Source of the DNA: Alphaproteobacteria bacterium
GTDB lineage: Bacteria; Pseudomonadota; Alphaproteobacteria; Micropepsales; Micropepsaceae
Assembly: GCA_023259375.1 (NCBI GenBank)
Contig: JAHFQC010000030.1
Span: 9,887 to 48,581 of the forward strand
Direction of reading: 5' to 3'
Length of the DNA: 38,695 bases
In this document: positions 1-7,564 of the stretch, piece after piece
Numbering within the stretch: position 1 is the stretch's first letter
Layout of the letters: every line of letters starts with the position of its first letter
Position numbers and translations under genes: made by a program
The notes under the pieces: model-generated
What the model was told of the DNA's origin: nothing
The model's input: only the letters and a program-made list of their open reading frames with translations
The model's database searches: none

Positions 1-537
1 ATGGTAGGCAATCGCCGGATGATCGGCGATCAACTTATCGGAAATCCGGGCACCGCTCCATTCGTTGAGGTAGAACCAGATCTTGGCAATCAAACCCCAT
101 TTTGAACGTTTCCATTCGATGCCATCCATGTTCATCAGCAGTGGACGGCCCGCCAACCTCAACCGGGCTGCAAACAGAGCGGTATTGTATCCGAGCACCA
201 GCGGCAGGCCCGGCTCCTTCAGTGCATGGGCAATGGAAGCCCAGTCGAACGCCAAGGTGCCAAAAGGACCAGACATTGAAGTGGCGATCGTCACTCTGCG
301 AACGCCCTTCCACATATCGATCTCCGGCTGCCCGAAAATCTTCTTGCCGCCGTCCGCTTGACAATAGACCGTCACGCTCCAGCCGCGAGCGACAAGATAG
401 AGTGACAATTTCTCTGCGAAAGTCTCAAAACCACCGTGAGCAGCAGGGATGCCTCGCGTCCCCAGGATAAGGAGACGCTTGGCCGGCACGTCAAGGCCTT
501 GCACGCGGGTCCCTTCATTCACCAATAAATCGGTCAT
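1..537 (-). CDS. DUF1972-type glycosyltransferase, N-terminal part
   Basis: This reading frame is open to the left edge, so only the first 179 residues are visible and the catalytic GT-B C-terminal domain lies outside the window. After a short leader the protein has LILGTRGIPAAHGGFETFAE, the hallmark of the DUF1972 domain found at the N-terminus of GT4 family rhamnosyl- and other glycosyltransferases of polysaccharide clusters. By family it transfers a sugar from a nucleotide donor to a growing lipid-linked repeat unit at the cytoplasmic face of the inner membrane. The ATG at 537 overlaps the stop of the upstream epimerase gene (ATGA), so translation is probably coupled. Sitting directly after the dTDP-rhamnose genes, a rhamnosyltransferase is the natural guess, but the donor cannot be read from the sequence. 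Confidence 0.85.
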   Translation of the reverse strand, partial: MTDLLVNEGTRVQGLDVPAKRLLILGTRGIPAAHGGFETFAEKLSLYLVARGWSVTVYCQADGGKKIFGQPEIDMWKGVRRVTIATSMSGPFGTLAFDWASIAHALKEPGLPLVLGYNTALFAARLRLAGRPLLMNMDGIEWKRSKWGLIAKIWFYLNEWSGARISDKLIADHPAIAYH

Positions 538-1085
538 TCGTAGGTTTCCGCGGTCAGGAAGGAACCCCCGCGCATATCCTTATCCGACAGCAGAGGTTCA
601 CGCTTGAGCATCCAGTTGATTCCCAGAGACGGATCGTTCCACCGAATGGAACGCTCATGTTGAGGATAATAGTAATCGGTTGCCATGTATAGGAATTCGG
701 CGAAATCGCTGAGGACGTAGAAGCCGTGGGCAAACCCTTCGGGGATCCACAGCTGTTGTTTGTTTTCAGCGGAAAGTACCGCCCCAAACCATTGGCCGAA
801 CGTGGGTGACGAGCGGCGCAAATCAACGGCCACGTCGTAGACCTCGCCGACTACCACTCGCACCAGTTTCCCCTGCGGATTATGAATCTGATAATGCAAG
901 CCCCGCAAAACGCCACCAGCCGACCGGCTGTGATTGCATTGCACAAAGTCCCGATGAAGCCCGGTGGCCTTCTCAAAATCCCCTGCGTTGTAGCTTTCCA
1001 GGAAGAACCCGCGTGAATCGGAATATACGGTCGGCTGAATAAGCAACACACCGTTCAAATGGGTTGGCGTGACCTTATAGGGCAT
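534..1085 (-). CDS. rfbC: dTDP-4-dehydrorhamnose 3,5-epimerase
   Basis: Third enzyme of dTDP-L-rhamnose synthesis: it epimerises C3 and C5 of dTDP-4-keto-6-deoxyglucose. The 183-residue product has the usual RmlC length and cupin fold signature. The motif LRGLHYQ carries the catalytic His (about residue 64), followed by the conserved Lys of PQGKLVRV, and later WIPEGFAHGF and an aromatic stretch (TDYYYP) that supplies the catalytic Tyr. I chose the ATG at 1085 over a TTG two codons upstream because a GAGG Shine-Dalgarno lies 9 nt before the ATG but only 3 nt before the TTG. It starts just after the rfbA stop and its own stop overlaps the next gene, so it is part of one operon. Confidence 0.95.
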   Translation of the reverse strand: MPYKVTPTHLNGVLLIQPTVYSDSRGFFLESYNAGDFEKATGLHRDFVQCNHSRSAGGVLRGLHYQIHNPQGKLVRVVVGEVYDVAVDLRRSSPTFGQWFGAVLSAENKQQLWIPEGFAHGFYVLSDFAEFLYMATDYYYPQHERSIRWNDPSLGINWMLKREPLLSDKDMRGGSFLTAETYE

Positions 1086-1087
1086 AT

Positions 1088-1969
1088 TCAATTGCCTCGT
1101 TTGATAAGCGACAGCAGGTATTGGCCGTAGCGATTTTTCTCCAGCGGCTTGGCCAACCTCGCCACGCTCTCGGCGTCAATCCACTTCTGCTGCAACGCAA
1201 TTTCTTCGGGGCAGGAAACCATCAAGCCCTGTCGCTTCTGCAATGTCGCAATGAAACTGGACGCCTCCAGCAGGCTGTCGTGAGTGCCTGTATCGAGCCA
1301 GGCAAAACCGCGCGCCATGGTGGTGACATTCAGCTTCCCGGCTTCCAGATAGCAGCGATTGACGTCGGTGATCTCCAATTCGCCGCGCGCCGACGGCTTG
1401 ATGCTGGCGGCGATGTCGCAAACGTCGGTGTCGTAGTAATACAGTCCGGTTACGGCGTAATTCGATTTCGGCCGGACAGGCTTTTCTTCGATGCTCACAG
1501 CTTGGTTGTTCGGGGCGAATTCAACCACACCGTATCGTTCGGGATCATTAACATGATACGCGAAGATGGTTGCGCCCTCCTCGCGGCGATAGGCCTCGGT
1601 AAGCAGCTTCACCATCTCGTGGCCGTAGAAGATGTTGTCGCCGAGCACTAACGTGCTCAAATCTCCACCGATGAATTCCCGGCCGATGATGAAGGCTTGA
1701 GCCAAGCCGCCGGGGTCCGGCTGAACGGCATACTGAATGTTGATGCCCCATTGGCTCCCGTCCTTCAGCAGATCAGCGAAACGCGGAGTGTCCTGAGGGG
1801 TCGAAATCACCAGAATATCGCGAATGCCGCTCAGCATCAGCGTGGAGAGCGGGTAGTAGATCATCGGCTTGTCGTAGATCGGCATCAGCTGTTTCGACAC
1901 AGCGTGACTGATCGGATAAAGGCGCGTACCCGATCCACCGGCGAGGATAATACCCTTACGATTTTTCAT
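1088..1969 (-). CDS. rfbA: glucose-1-phosphate thymidylyltransferase
   Basis: First enzyme of the dTDP-L-rhamnose pathway: it joins dTTP and glucose-1-phosphate to give dTDP-glucose. The N-terminus shows the nucleotidyltransferase signature [14 protein letters not shown] (residues 6-19), with [15 protein letters not shown] just after and the Mg-binding [10 protein letters not shown] further on. At 293 residues it has normal RmlA length. The ATG at 1969 overlaps the rfbD stop (ATGA); an in-frame GTG three codons upstream lies inside rfbD and would add only three residues. The gene is the third of four rhamnose genes in the order B, D, A, C. Confidence 0.96.
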   Translation of the reverse strand: MKNRKGIILAGGSGTRLYPISHAVSKQLMPIYDKPMIYYPLSTLMLSGIRDILVISTPQDTPRFADLLKDGSQWGINIQYAVQPDPGGLAQAFIIGREFIGGDLSTLVLGDNIFYGHEMVKLLTEAYRREEGATIFAYHVNDPERYGVVEFAPNNQAVSIEEKPVRPKSNYAVTGLYYYDTDVCDIAASIKPSARGELEITDVNRCYLEAGKLNVTTMARGFAWLDTGTHDSLLEASSFIATLQKRQGLMVSCPEEIALQQKWIDAESVARLAKPLEKNRYGQYLLSLIKRGN

Positions 1970-2874
1970 ATCCCGCACTCTTTCACGATCTGGTCGACTA
2001 TCGCATCCACCCCCTCAGCCCACTGCGACGGGACCAGACCGAACACCGAACGCAGCTTTGTGGTATCGAGGCGGGAATTGGCCGGTCGCTTTGCCGGCGT
2101 CGGATACTCGAATGTCGAAATTGGAGCAACGTTTTCTGGCTTTACCCTGAGCGCCATTCCTTGACCAGTTGCCCTGGCGATGACCCGACGGGCCAATCCG
2201 TTCCAGCTCGTCTCGCCTGCGGCAGTCAGATGATACAGCCCCCAAGGCCTATCGTCTGCGCCAACGGAACCGACCTGCGAGAGAACGGCCAACGTCGTCC
2301 CGGCTAGCAGGTCTACCGACGTAGGCGCCCCTACCTGGTCATCCACTACGCGCAACGTTTCTCGTTCAGCCGCCAACCGAAGCATGGTCCTGATGAAGTT
2401 CTTCCCATGAACTCCGACCACCCAACTCGTGCGAAAGACAAGATGCCTGCGGCACCGGGCAGCCGCCAACTCGCCATCCCGCTTCGTAAGTCCGTATACG
2501 GACAACGGGTTTGTTGCGTCAGTCTCGACATATGCCGCCGGCTTGGTCCCGTCGAACACATAATCGGTGGAGTAGTGCACGAATATCGCCCCGAGGCGCT
2601 CACATTCCTCAGCCAACACGCCAGGGGCCTCGGCATTAATGGCGCGAGCTTTGTCCTGTTCGCTTTCGGCATTATCAACGGCAGTATACGCCGCAGCATT
2701 GACGACGACGCCTGGCCGAACGTCCCGAACCAGGACACGCAGAGTTTCGGGGCGAGAGAAGTCGATCTCGGGATAGTCAAACGCAACCATCTGGCCCAGC
2801 GCGGGCAACGCCCGGTGTAGTTCGCAACCGAGCTGACCGTTGCAGCCCAGTAACAAGACTGTCGCCGCAGACAC
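1966..2874 (-). CDS. rfbD: dTDP-4-dehydrorhamnose reductase
   Basis: Last enzyme of the pathway: it reduces dTDP-4-keto-L-rhamnose to dTDP-L-rhamnose with NAD(P)H. The extended-SDR nucleotide-binding loop is GCNGQLG (residues 10-16). YSTDYVFDG (about 101-109) and the catalytic Tyr127/Lys131 pair in YGLTK follow. I place the start at the GTG at 2874, one base after the rfbB stop, with ACGGGG six bases upstream; this gives 302 residues and puts the Rossmann strand at the very N-terminus as in RmlD. A longer frame from 2919 would overlap rfbB by 44 bases and add an unconserved leader, so I reject it. Confidence 0.95.
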   Translation of the reverse strand: MSAATVLLLGCNGQLGCELHRALPALGQMVAFDYPEIDFSRPETLRVLVRDVRPGVVVNAAAYTAVDNAESEQDKARAINAEAPGVLAEECERLGAIFVHYSTDYVFDGTKPAAYVETDATNPLSVYGLTKRDGELAAARCRRHLVFRTSWVVGVHGKNFIRTMLRLAAERETLRVVDDQVGAPTSVDLLAGTTLAVLSQVGSVGADDRPWGLYHLTAAGETSWNGLARRVIARATGQGMALRVKPENVAPISTFEYPTPAKRPANSRLDTTKLRSVFGLVPSQWAEGVDAIVDQIVKECGI

Positions 2875-2875
2875 G

Positions 2876-3937
2876 TCAGGCCCCGTATTGCTTGGCAACC
2901 CATCCACGATAGGCACCACTGGTTACACCTTCCACCCAGTCGGGGTGCGAGAGATACCAAGCAACCGTCTTGCTCATACCCGTCTCGAAGGTCTCGAGAG
3001 GCCTCCAACCCAAATCACTACCGATCTTCCTGGCATCGATGGCATACCGCCGGTCGTGGCCCGGGCGGTCCTTCACATACGTGATCTGGTCGGCGTACGC
3101 TTTTCCATCGGGCCGCGCTCTCAATTCGCCAAGAACGGCACAGATTGTGCGAACGACGTCGATATTCGCCATCTCGTTATGGCCGCCGATATTGTAGGTC
3201 TCGCCGATCTTTCCGGCGTCCAGCACGCGCATGATGGCGCGGCAATGATCCTCTACAAAGAGCCAGTCGCGCACCTGCAGGCCGTCGCCATAGATCGGTA
3301 ACGGTTTGCCCGACAGGGCGTTCAAGATGACCAGCGGAATGAGCTTTTCCGGAAACTGGTAGGGGCCATAGTTGTTGCTGCAGTTGGTCGTCAGCACCGG
3401 CAGCCCGTAGGTTTGATGCCACGCGCGCACCAGATGGTCGCTCGCCGCTTTGCTCGCGGAGTAAGGCGAATTCGGCTCGTAACGATTGTCTTCCGCAAAC
3501 GGCGGATCCGCGGGGGTCAGTGAGCCGTAGACTTCATCTGTCGAGACGTGGAGAAACCGGAATGCCGACCTTTCGGCTTCCGGCAAAGCATTCCAATAGC
3601 CGCGCACAGCCTCCAACAGCTTGAACGTGCCGACGATATTGGTTTGGACGAAATCTTCTGGACCAAGAATGGCGCGGTCTACATGAGATTCGGCGGCGAA
3701 GTTTAATACGGCGCGGGGCTTGAACTCGCTGAGTAACCGGCTGACCAGAACATGATCGCCGATGTCCCCGGTCACAAAAATGTGCCGTGCATCCGCCTTG
3801 AAGTCGTCGAGGCTGGCGAGATTGCCGGCATAGGTGAGTTTATCGAGGTTGACGATCGGTTCCCCGCAACTCGACAACCACTGTCGCACGAAGTTGCTTC
3901 CAATGAACCCGGCGCAGCCAGTAACCAGTATGGTCAT
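2876..3937 (-). CDS. rfbB: dTDP-glucose 4,6-dehydratase
   Basis: Converts dTDP-glucose to dTDP-4-keto-6-deoxyglucose using tightly bound NAD. The 353-residue extended SDR has the cofactor loop [10 protein letters not shown] (residues 6-15), the dehydratase triad Thr133-Asp134-Glu135 in VSTDEVYGS, and Tyr159/Lys163 in [15 protein letters not shown] (81-90) is typical of RmlB. The ATG at 3937 is the only sensible start. It begins 49 bases after the Wzz-like gene on the same strand and runs straight into rfbD, so the rhamnose genes probably share the polysaccharide transcript. Confidence 0.96.
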   Translation of the reverse strand: MTILVTGCAGFIGSNFVRQWLSSCGEPIVNLDKLTYAGNLASLDDFKADARHIFVTGDIGDHVLVSRLLSEFKPRAVLNFAAESHVDRAILGPEDFVQTNIVGTFKLLEAVRGYWNALPEAERSAFRFLHVSTDEVYGSLTPADPPFAEDNRYEPNSPYSASKAASDHLVRAWHQTYGLPVLTTNCSNNYGPYQFPEKLIPLVILNALSGKPLPIYGDGLQVRDWLFVEDHCRAIMRVLDAGKIGETYNIGGHNEMANIDVVRTICAVLGELRARPDGKAYADQITYVKDRPGHDRRYAIDARKIGSDLGWRPLETFETGMSKTVAWYLSHPDWVEGVTSGAYRGWVAKQYGA

Positions 3938-3986
3938 TGGTTTATCACCCCCATATTAGCACAAGTCTTACGTGGTGCTGCGCACA

Positions 3987-4997
3987 TCATTTCCGCTCAA
4001 GCGGCTTCAGAAGCTTTTCCAGTGGGGGAAAACTAAGACTGCCCCAAACGAGCACAATCCAGACGAACAGGGATGCCGCCAAGACATAAAGAAGCAGCTT
4101 TTTGGGTCCGGGAGGCGATTCCGGCGTCACCGACGCATACGGCGGAACGATCAGCGTTGAAGCAAACCGATTATCAGCCTTGATTACCGTGTAGAGCTGT
4201 TCCTGGCTCGACAAGATTCCAATCAACGTCGCGCGTTCGTCGGATTGCGTGGCGTTGAGCAATTCCTTTTTGATAACGGCAGTCCTGGCTACGATGTCCT
4301 GGCGCCGATCCTCTCGAATGAGACTGTCGGTCTCGTACAAAATCAGGTCGAGCAACCGCTCAGCTTCTGCGGGGTCCCTATATCGAAATGAAACCTGCGT
4401 GTAGGTAGCCGAAGACAATGTCGGCGCAGAACCGGACGGAGACACCTCTGACACGGAGAGATGGTTTTCCATGTACCGCTTGAGATCGTCAACGTTGGGA
4501 CCATCCTTGTTGGGCAGATGGAACATTCCCCTGATAAATCCGAGTTGGAGACTCTTCTTGCGCCAGGCTTGCATCTCCTGGTCCCAGCGTTCCGGGAAAA
4601 TGACGGGGAGAATCCGATCCTGTTTGATGAGGACCTTGTAAAGCCTGGGCGACCTGATCAGGGCGAGATATTCCTGATACGGATCGTTCGCGCCTTGGCT
4701 GCCGCCCCCGAAGAGCTTCTTGCTGACGCCCGAGATCGGGCTATCCATCCCGGACAGGATCGATGTCGACGGCGACGGGCTCGGCGGCCCGATAAGGGCG
4801 TTCGCCACATACACAGGCTTGCTCACAGCGCAATAGATGCAGCCGAGAACAGAGAACAGCACGAACAGAATGATGAGGAGCTTATAGTGCCCTAGTGCGC
4901 GATGGGCGAACTCCTTCACCCCGTCCCAATTGAAGAACTTGTCCTCGCTCTGGTCTTTCTGCAGAGAAGCTACCGTGAAATTTGGTTCGGTTGTCAT
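3987..4997 (-). CDS. Wzz-like polysaccharide chain-length / export protein
   Basis: Inner-membrane protein with the two-helix topology of the Wzz/PCP family: a first membrane segment at about residues 40-57 (LLIILFVLFSVLGCIYCAV), a long periplasmic domain, and a second segment near residue 300-322 (LYVLAASLFVWIVLVWGSL) close to the C-terminus. There is a Gly/Ser/Pro-rich stretch just after the first helix. By family such proteins set polymer length or couple the Wzy polymerase to export. No tyrosine-kinase domain follows the second helix. The ATG at 4997 gives 336 residues; an in-frame TTG at 5036 adds 13 unconserved residues and neither has a strong Shine-Dalgarno. It leads the rhamnose operon. 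Confidence 0.8.
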   Translation of the reverse strand: MTTEPNFTVASLQKDQSEDKFFNWDGVKEFAHRALGHYKLLIILFVLFSVLGCIYCAVSKPVYVANALIGPPSPSPSTSILSGMDSPISGVSKKLFGGGSQGANDPYQEYLALIRSPRLYKVLIKQDRILPVIFPERWDQEMQAWRKKSLQLGFIRGMFHLPNKDGPNVDDLKRYMENHLSVSEVSPSGSAPTLSSATYTQVSFRYRDPAEAERLLDLILYETDSLIREDRRQDIVARTAVIKKELLNATQSDERATLIGILSSQEQLYTVIKADNRFASTLIVPPYASVTPESPPGPKKLLLYVLAASLFVWIVLVWGSLSFPPLEKLLKPLERK

Positions 4998-5449
4998 CTT
5001 AGAAGCTTTTCTGGTCGGTTTCGTATCGATTCGCAATTCACTAATTCAGCAAGAAACCCGTCAACAAATTTCCGAACAATTCGCCAAGTGTACGGATCTT
5101 GTGTTGAACTGCATCTGAGCAGCAGATTGGGCGTCTCTAAGCTCCCCCATCGGGGTGGCGCCCCCCCATTGCCCGAATCCCCACGCGCGCGCCACTAGTC
5201 AGCCAAACAGGTGTCAGCATGGCGGTTCGTGATGGCAAGTGAATTTCGCGCACCATCTACCAAACTGCTTACTCGTGCACCAAATCGGCGAATAGTCACA
5301 GCAGAAGGAATATTACGCGAAACAGATAAGATGGGAAATGACACCTATTTTGTGCGCAAAGACCACTGAACAGAGGTGTTGATCAGACCCGCTTACCAGC
5401 ATTGCGTAGGCGGATGACGCATAGCAGGCTGACGCCGTTGAGCGGTATT
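4998..5449 (-). other. non-coding leader upstream of the Wzz/rhamnose operon
   Basis: About 450 bases without a credible gene on either strand. On the minus strand this is the likely promoter and leader of the Wzz/rhamnose operon, but I could not pick a convincing -35/-10 pair. It holds a GC-rich hairpin around 5144-5156 (CCCC-gat-GGGG on the minus strand) next to a seven-C tract at 5161-5167. Base composition is mixed, with an AT-richer half towards 5350. Confidence 0.4.
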
Positions 5450-5551
5450 TGGCTCAGACCGCTCGAAGAAAAGAACAGCAAGCTGAAGAAGCTCATGGCC
5501 GGCCTGTCGCTCGACCAGACGATGCTGCAGGATGCCATAAGGGGAAAATGA
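5450..5551 (+). pseudogene. IS3-family orfA, C-terminal remnant
   Basis: A plus-strand frame ending at the TGA at 5549-5551 reads RPLEEKNSKLKKLMAGLSL followed by DQTMLQDAI. This is the leucine-zipper tail of IS3-family (IS407-like) OrfA, whose usual form is LxQLEEENxxLKxLVADLxLDKxMLQ. The helix-turn-helix upstream of it is gone: the frame stays open back to about 5384 but no longer resembles OrfA. No orfB follows and no terminal inverted repeats can be found. It is an inert fragment in the gap between the Wzz-like and NusG-like genes. Confidence 0.75.
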
Positions 5552-5635
5552 CCCAGCCGCCTTGCGATACACCCACGCTCCGCACTTCGGGTGAATGGGC
5601 ACCCGTTGAAAGTCGTGGATTGGGGCGTGCGAGAC

Positions 5636-6148
5636 CTACAGGGAACTGTCGGCCGGCACCACATGGGCGCGCGGCAGAAAGACCGGTACGCGCCCCCCCA
5701 ACATGTCGAGCAGAACGGAGATCCGCCCCGCATCGGATAGGCTATTCAATTCGCCGATGAGACCCGTGAGCGGGCCCTCATTCACGCGCACTCTTTGTCC
5801 GAGGTGAAACCCCGGCTGCCAATCAAGAAGTCCGTCGGGCTTGCAGGCATCGCGAAGCGCTTCTACGACGCCCCGCGGCGCCGGCGCAGGCTGGTCACCA
5901 TTGGAAACCAGACGAACGACACCAACCGTCGCGTTGATGTCGCGCCAGGGCTGGCTGCCCACGTCGAGATTCACAAACAGGTAGCCCGGAAAATAGGGCG
6001 CCTTCACGGCCTCGATGCGGCGCGCATGGCGCCGCGTCCTTTTGCGATAGGGCAAGAAGATATCGAACGACTGGCCCGCGAGATACACCGCAGCGGTACG
6101 CTCGCGATGCGGCTGACATTGAACCGCATACCAACGAGGGCGCATCAT
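5636..6148 (-). CDS. NusG/RfaH-like transcription antiterminator
   Basis: A 170-residue protein with the NusG N-terminal domain (RPRWYAVQCQPHRERTA, then FLPYRKRTRRHARR and APYFPGYLFVNLD) and a C-terminal KOW domain (VRVNEGPLTGLIGELNSL). YFPGYLFV is diagnostic of the family. Specialised NusG paralogues such as RfaH bind RNA polymerase at the start of long operons and suppress Rho-dependent termination; placed just upstream of Wzz and the rhamnose genes, that is the likely role here. Housekeeping NusG normally sits beside secE and ribosomal genes, which are absent. The start is unsure: tandem ATGs at 6148 and 6145 match the family N-terminus, an ATG at 6157 adds three residues, and none has a good Shine-Dalgarno. 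A G7 tract on the coding strand (5693-5699) falls inside the KOW domain. Confidence 0.88.
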   Translation of the reverse strand: MMRPRWYAVQCQPHRERTAAVYLAGQSFDIFLPYRKRTRRHARRIEAVKAPYFPGYLFVNLDVGSQPWRDINATVGVVRLVSNGDQPAPAPRGVVEALRDACKPDGLLDWQPGFHLGQRVRVNEGPLTGLIGELNSLSDAGRISVLLDMLGGRVPVFLPRAHVVPADSSL

Positions 6149-6514
6149 GTCACACACATCATCTCACACGCATCATATTCAAGAGCGACAGGCGCTGCCG
6201 CCCTTCGAAAAACTACCATCATGCCCAAGCCCCCCCCGTGCGCAGGAACGTCATTTTCGCGAATATCAAAAATACCCTGCGCCTGCCCTATGCGATTTGA
6301 ATGATAAAACCTCTCGCACAAAGCACCATCATCCAACGTGCAATATTCTTTCGGAACAACCTGTTGTGTACCACTCTGGATCCGCTGAATACAAGCACGG
6401 TGGTTGGACCGCGAATTTTCGCCGCTGACCGTTAGGCTCTGTTCGCAAAGGGAAAAACAAGGGCCCGGTAGGGGATTAGGGCGTGCCTGGAACGCTCGGG
6501 TACGGATCAAACGC

Positions 6515-6550
6515 CATCGGCGTTACCTCCGTGTAACCGCCACGCCGATG
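6515..6550. repeat. compound inverted repeat
   Basis: The outer arms CATCGGCG (6515-6522) and CGCCGATG (6543-6550) are perfect complements. Inside them GTTAC (6522-6526) faces GTAAC (6533-6537) around a 6-base loop, so the two helices compete for or share one G. It could be a structured leader of the NusG-like gene or the relic end of another element; the sequence alone does not decide. Confidence 0.55.
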
Positions 6551-6588
6551 CTCGCCTCTCCAGCACATTTCTTCGTCGTCGGTGAACC

Positions 6589-6614
6589 TTTGGCTGTTCA
6601 GACCCTCAGCCAAA
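6589..6614. repeat. 8-bp stem-loop
   Basis: TTTGGCTG (6589-6596) and CAGCCAAA (6607-6614) are perfect complements separated by 10 bases. There is no T-tract after it on the plus strand. On the minus strand the first arm starts with TTTG and is followed by ordinary sequence, so it is not a standard terminator. Function unknown. Confidence 0.5.
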
Positions 6615-6683
6615 ACTCGCCACTCCCGGAACCGATGTTGGCGTCGACTACGGGTTGCCGAGGCATCTTCGCCCGCACCGCTC

Positions 6684-6702
6684 AGAGGCCGTTTGGAAAT
6701 TC
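6684..6702 (+). repeat. left terminal inverted repeat of the IS5-family remnant
   Basis: AGAGGCCGTTTGGAAATTC. It matches the reverse complement of 7476-7494 at 17 of 19 positions. Confidence 0.8.
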
Positions 6703-6750
6703 GCGCTTAGGGATTCCGGGGGGCGGCGGATTGTGATTCAAGCTCGGGAT

Positions 6751-7464
6751 ATGAGCCGTGGCCTGATTGCCAAGATCGCCAAGAAGACTAAGCGCTGTCC
6801 CTCTGACCTGACAGACGAGGAGTGGGATGAGATCGCGCCGTTGATGCCCAAGCCGGGGCGTCGGGGCCAGCCGCGGGAGGTCGACTTCCGTGAGGTGATC
6901 AATGCGGTGCGCTACCTGGTTCGCTCGGGCTGCGGCTAGCGGATGCTGCCGATCCACTTTGGGCCCAGGCAGACGGTCTACGGCTGGTTCCGCGAACAGG
7001 CCCGGCGCTTCTTGTTTCAGACCATTCACGACCTACGCTGACAGTCAATCGCGAACGAGCGCGGCGCGAGGCCAGCCCCTGGCCGGCGTGATCGACAGCC
7101 AGTCGGTGAAGGCTTCCCACACCAAAACAAAAGGTTACGACGCCGGCAAGAAGATCACTGGGTGCAAGCGCCACATCGCGGTGGACACCGATGGCCGTCT
7201 GCTGATGGTCAATCTGACGACCGCCGACATCTCCGACGGCGCCTATGGCCGGCTCCAACACATGGACAAGGCCGCCTTCCTCGACTTCGTCATCGAGATC
7301 ATCAAGCGGTCCGACGATCAAAAGGGTTTCCAGGGCCTTCCGCGCCGATAGGTCGTCGAGCGGACCTTCCCGTTAGCGGCGCCTGGTGCGCGACTACGAG
7401 CAGCGTATCGACGTATCCCACGCTATGATCCTCGTCGCCATGGGCGGAAATCTGCTACGAGATA
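6751..7464 (+). pseudogene. IS5-family DDE transposase, broken by stops, frameshifts and a deletion
   Basis: The reading starts at the ATG at 6751 (MSRGLIAKIAKK, then CPSDLTDEEWDEIAPLMP and the typical REVINAVRYLVRSGCG). At 6937-6939 the conserved Trp codon of GCGWRMLP is TAG. The frame then changes near 7040, continuing as VIDSQSVKASHTKTKGYDAG and CKRHIAVDTDGRLLMVNL with the DDE-type catalytic core. About 30 codons that usually contain the second catalytic Asp segment are deleted after TTADISD. A second Trp codon, in LPRRWVVERTF, is also TAG (near 7349). The last part, RDYEQRIDVSHAMILVAMGG, is in yet another frame. It cannot make an active transposase. Confidence 0.88.
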
Positions 7465-7475
7465 CTCTCATCCCT

Positions 7476-7494
7476 GAATTTCAAAACGGACTCT
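7476..7494 (-). repeat. right terminal inverted repeat of the IS5-family remnant
   Basis: GAATTTCAAAACGGACTCT on the plus strand. It pairs with 6684-6702 with two mismatches. Confidence 0.8.
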
Positions 7495-7564
7495 CAGACC
7501 GTCCATCCGCCGGTCCAGGAATGTGGCCTCTGGAAGACTCGCCGAGGTCTTCGGACGGCCCAGC

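Larger units (their letters stand above)
6149..6683. other. non-coding region upstream of the NusG-like gene
   Basis: About 530 bases with no convincing gene. It presumably carries the promoter of the NusG-like gene (minus strand), but no clear promoter stands out. It contains an eight-C tract at 6230-6237 and two hairpins described separately (6515-6550 and 6589-6614). It ends at the left end of the IS5-family remnant. Confidence 0.4.
6684..7494 (+). mobile_element. degenerate IS5-family insertion sequence
   Basis: An 811-bp element bounded by imperfect 19-bp inverted repeats, left 6684-6702 (AGAGGCCGTTTGGAAATTC) and right 7476-7494, which match at 17 of 19 positions. Between them lies one broken transposase gene of the IS5 family. 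I see no certain target duplication. It separates the sulfatase-like gene from the NusG-like gene, so it probably landed inside the polysaccharide locus and then decayed. Confidence 0.85.

Noticed and set aside
5251..5260. Possible ops-like GGTAG element (minus strand) before the Wzz-like gene
   Set aside because: Only the five-base core matches the enterobacterial ops element. Such a short match is expected by chance, and the element is not known for this lineage.
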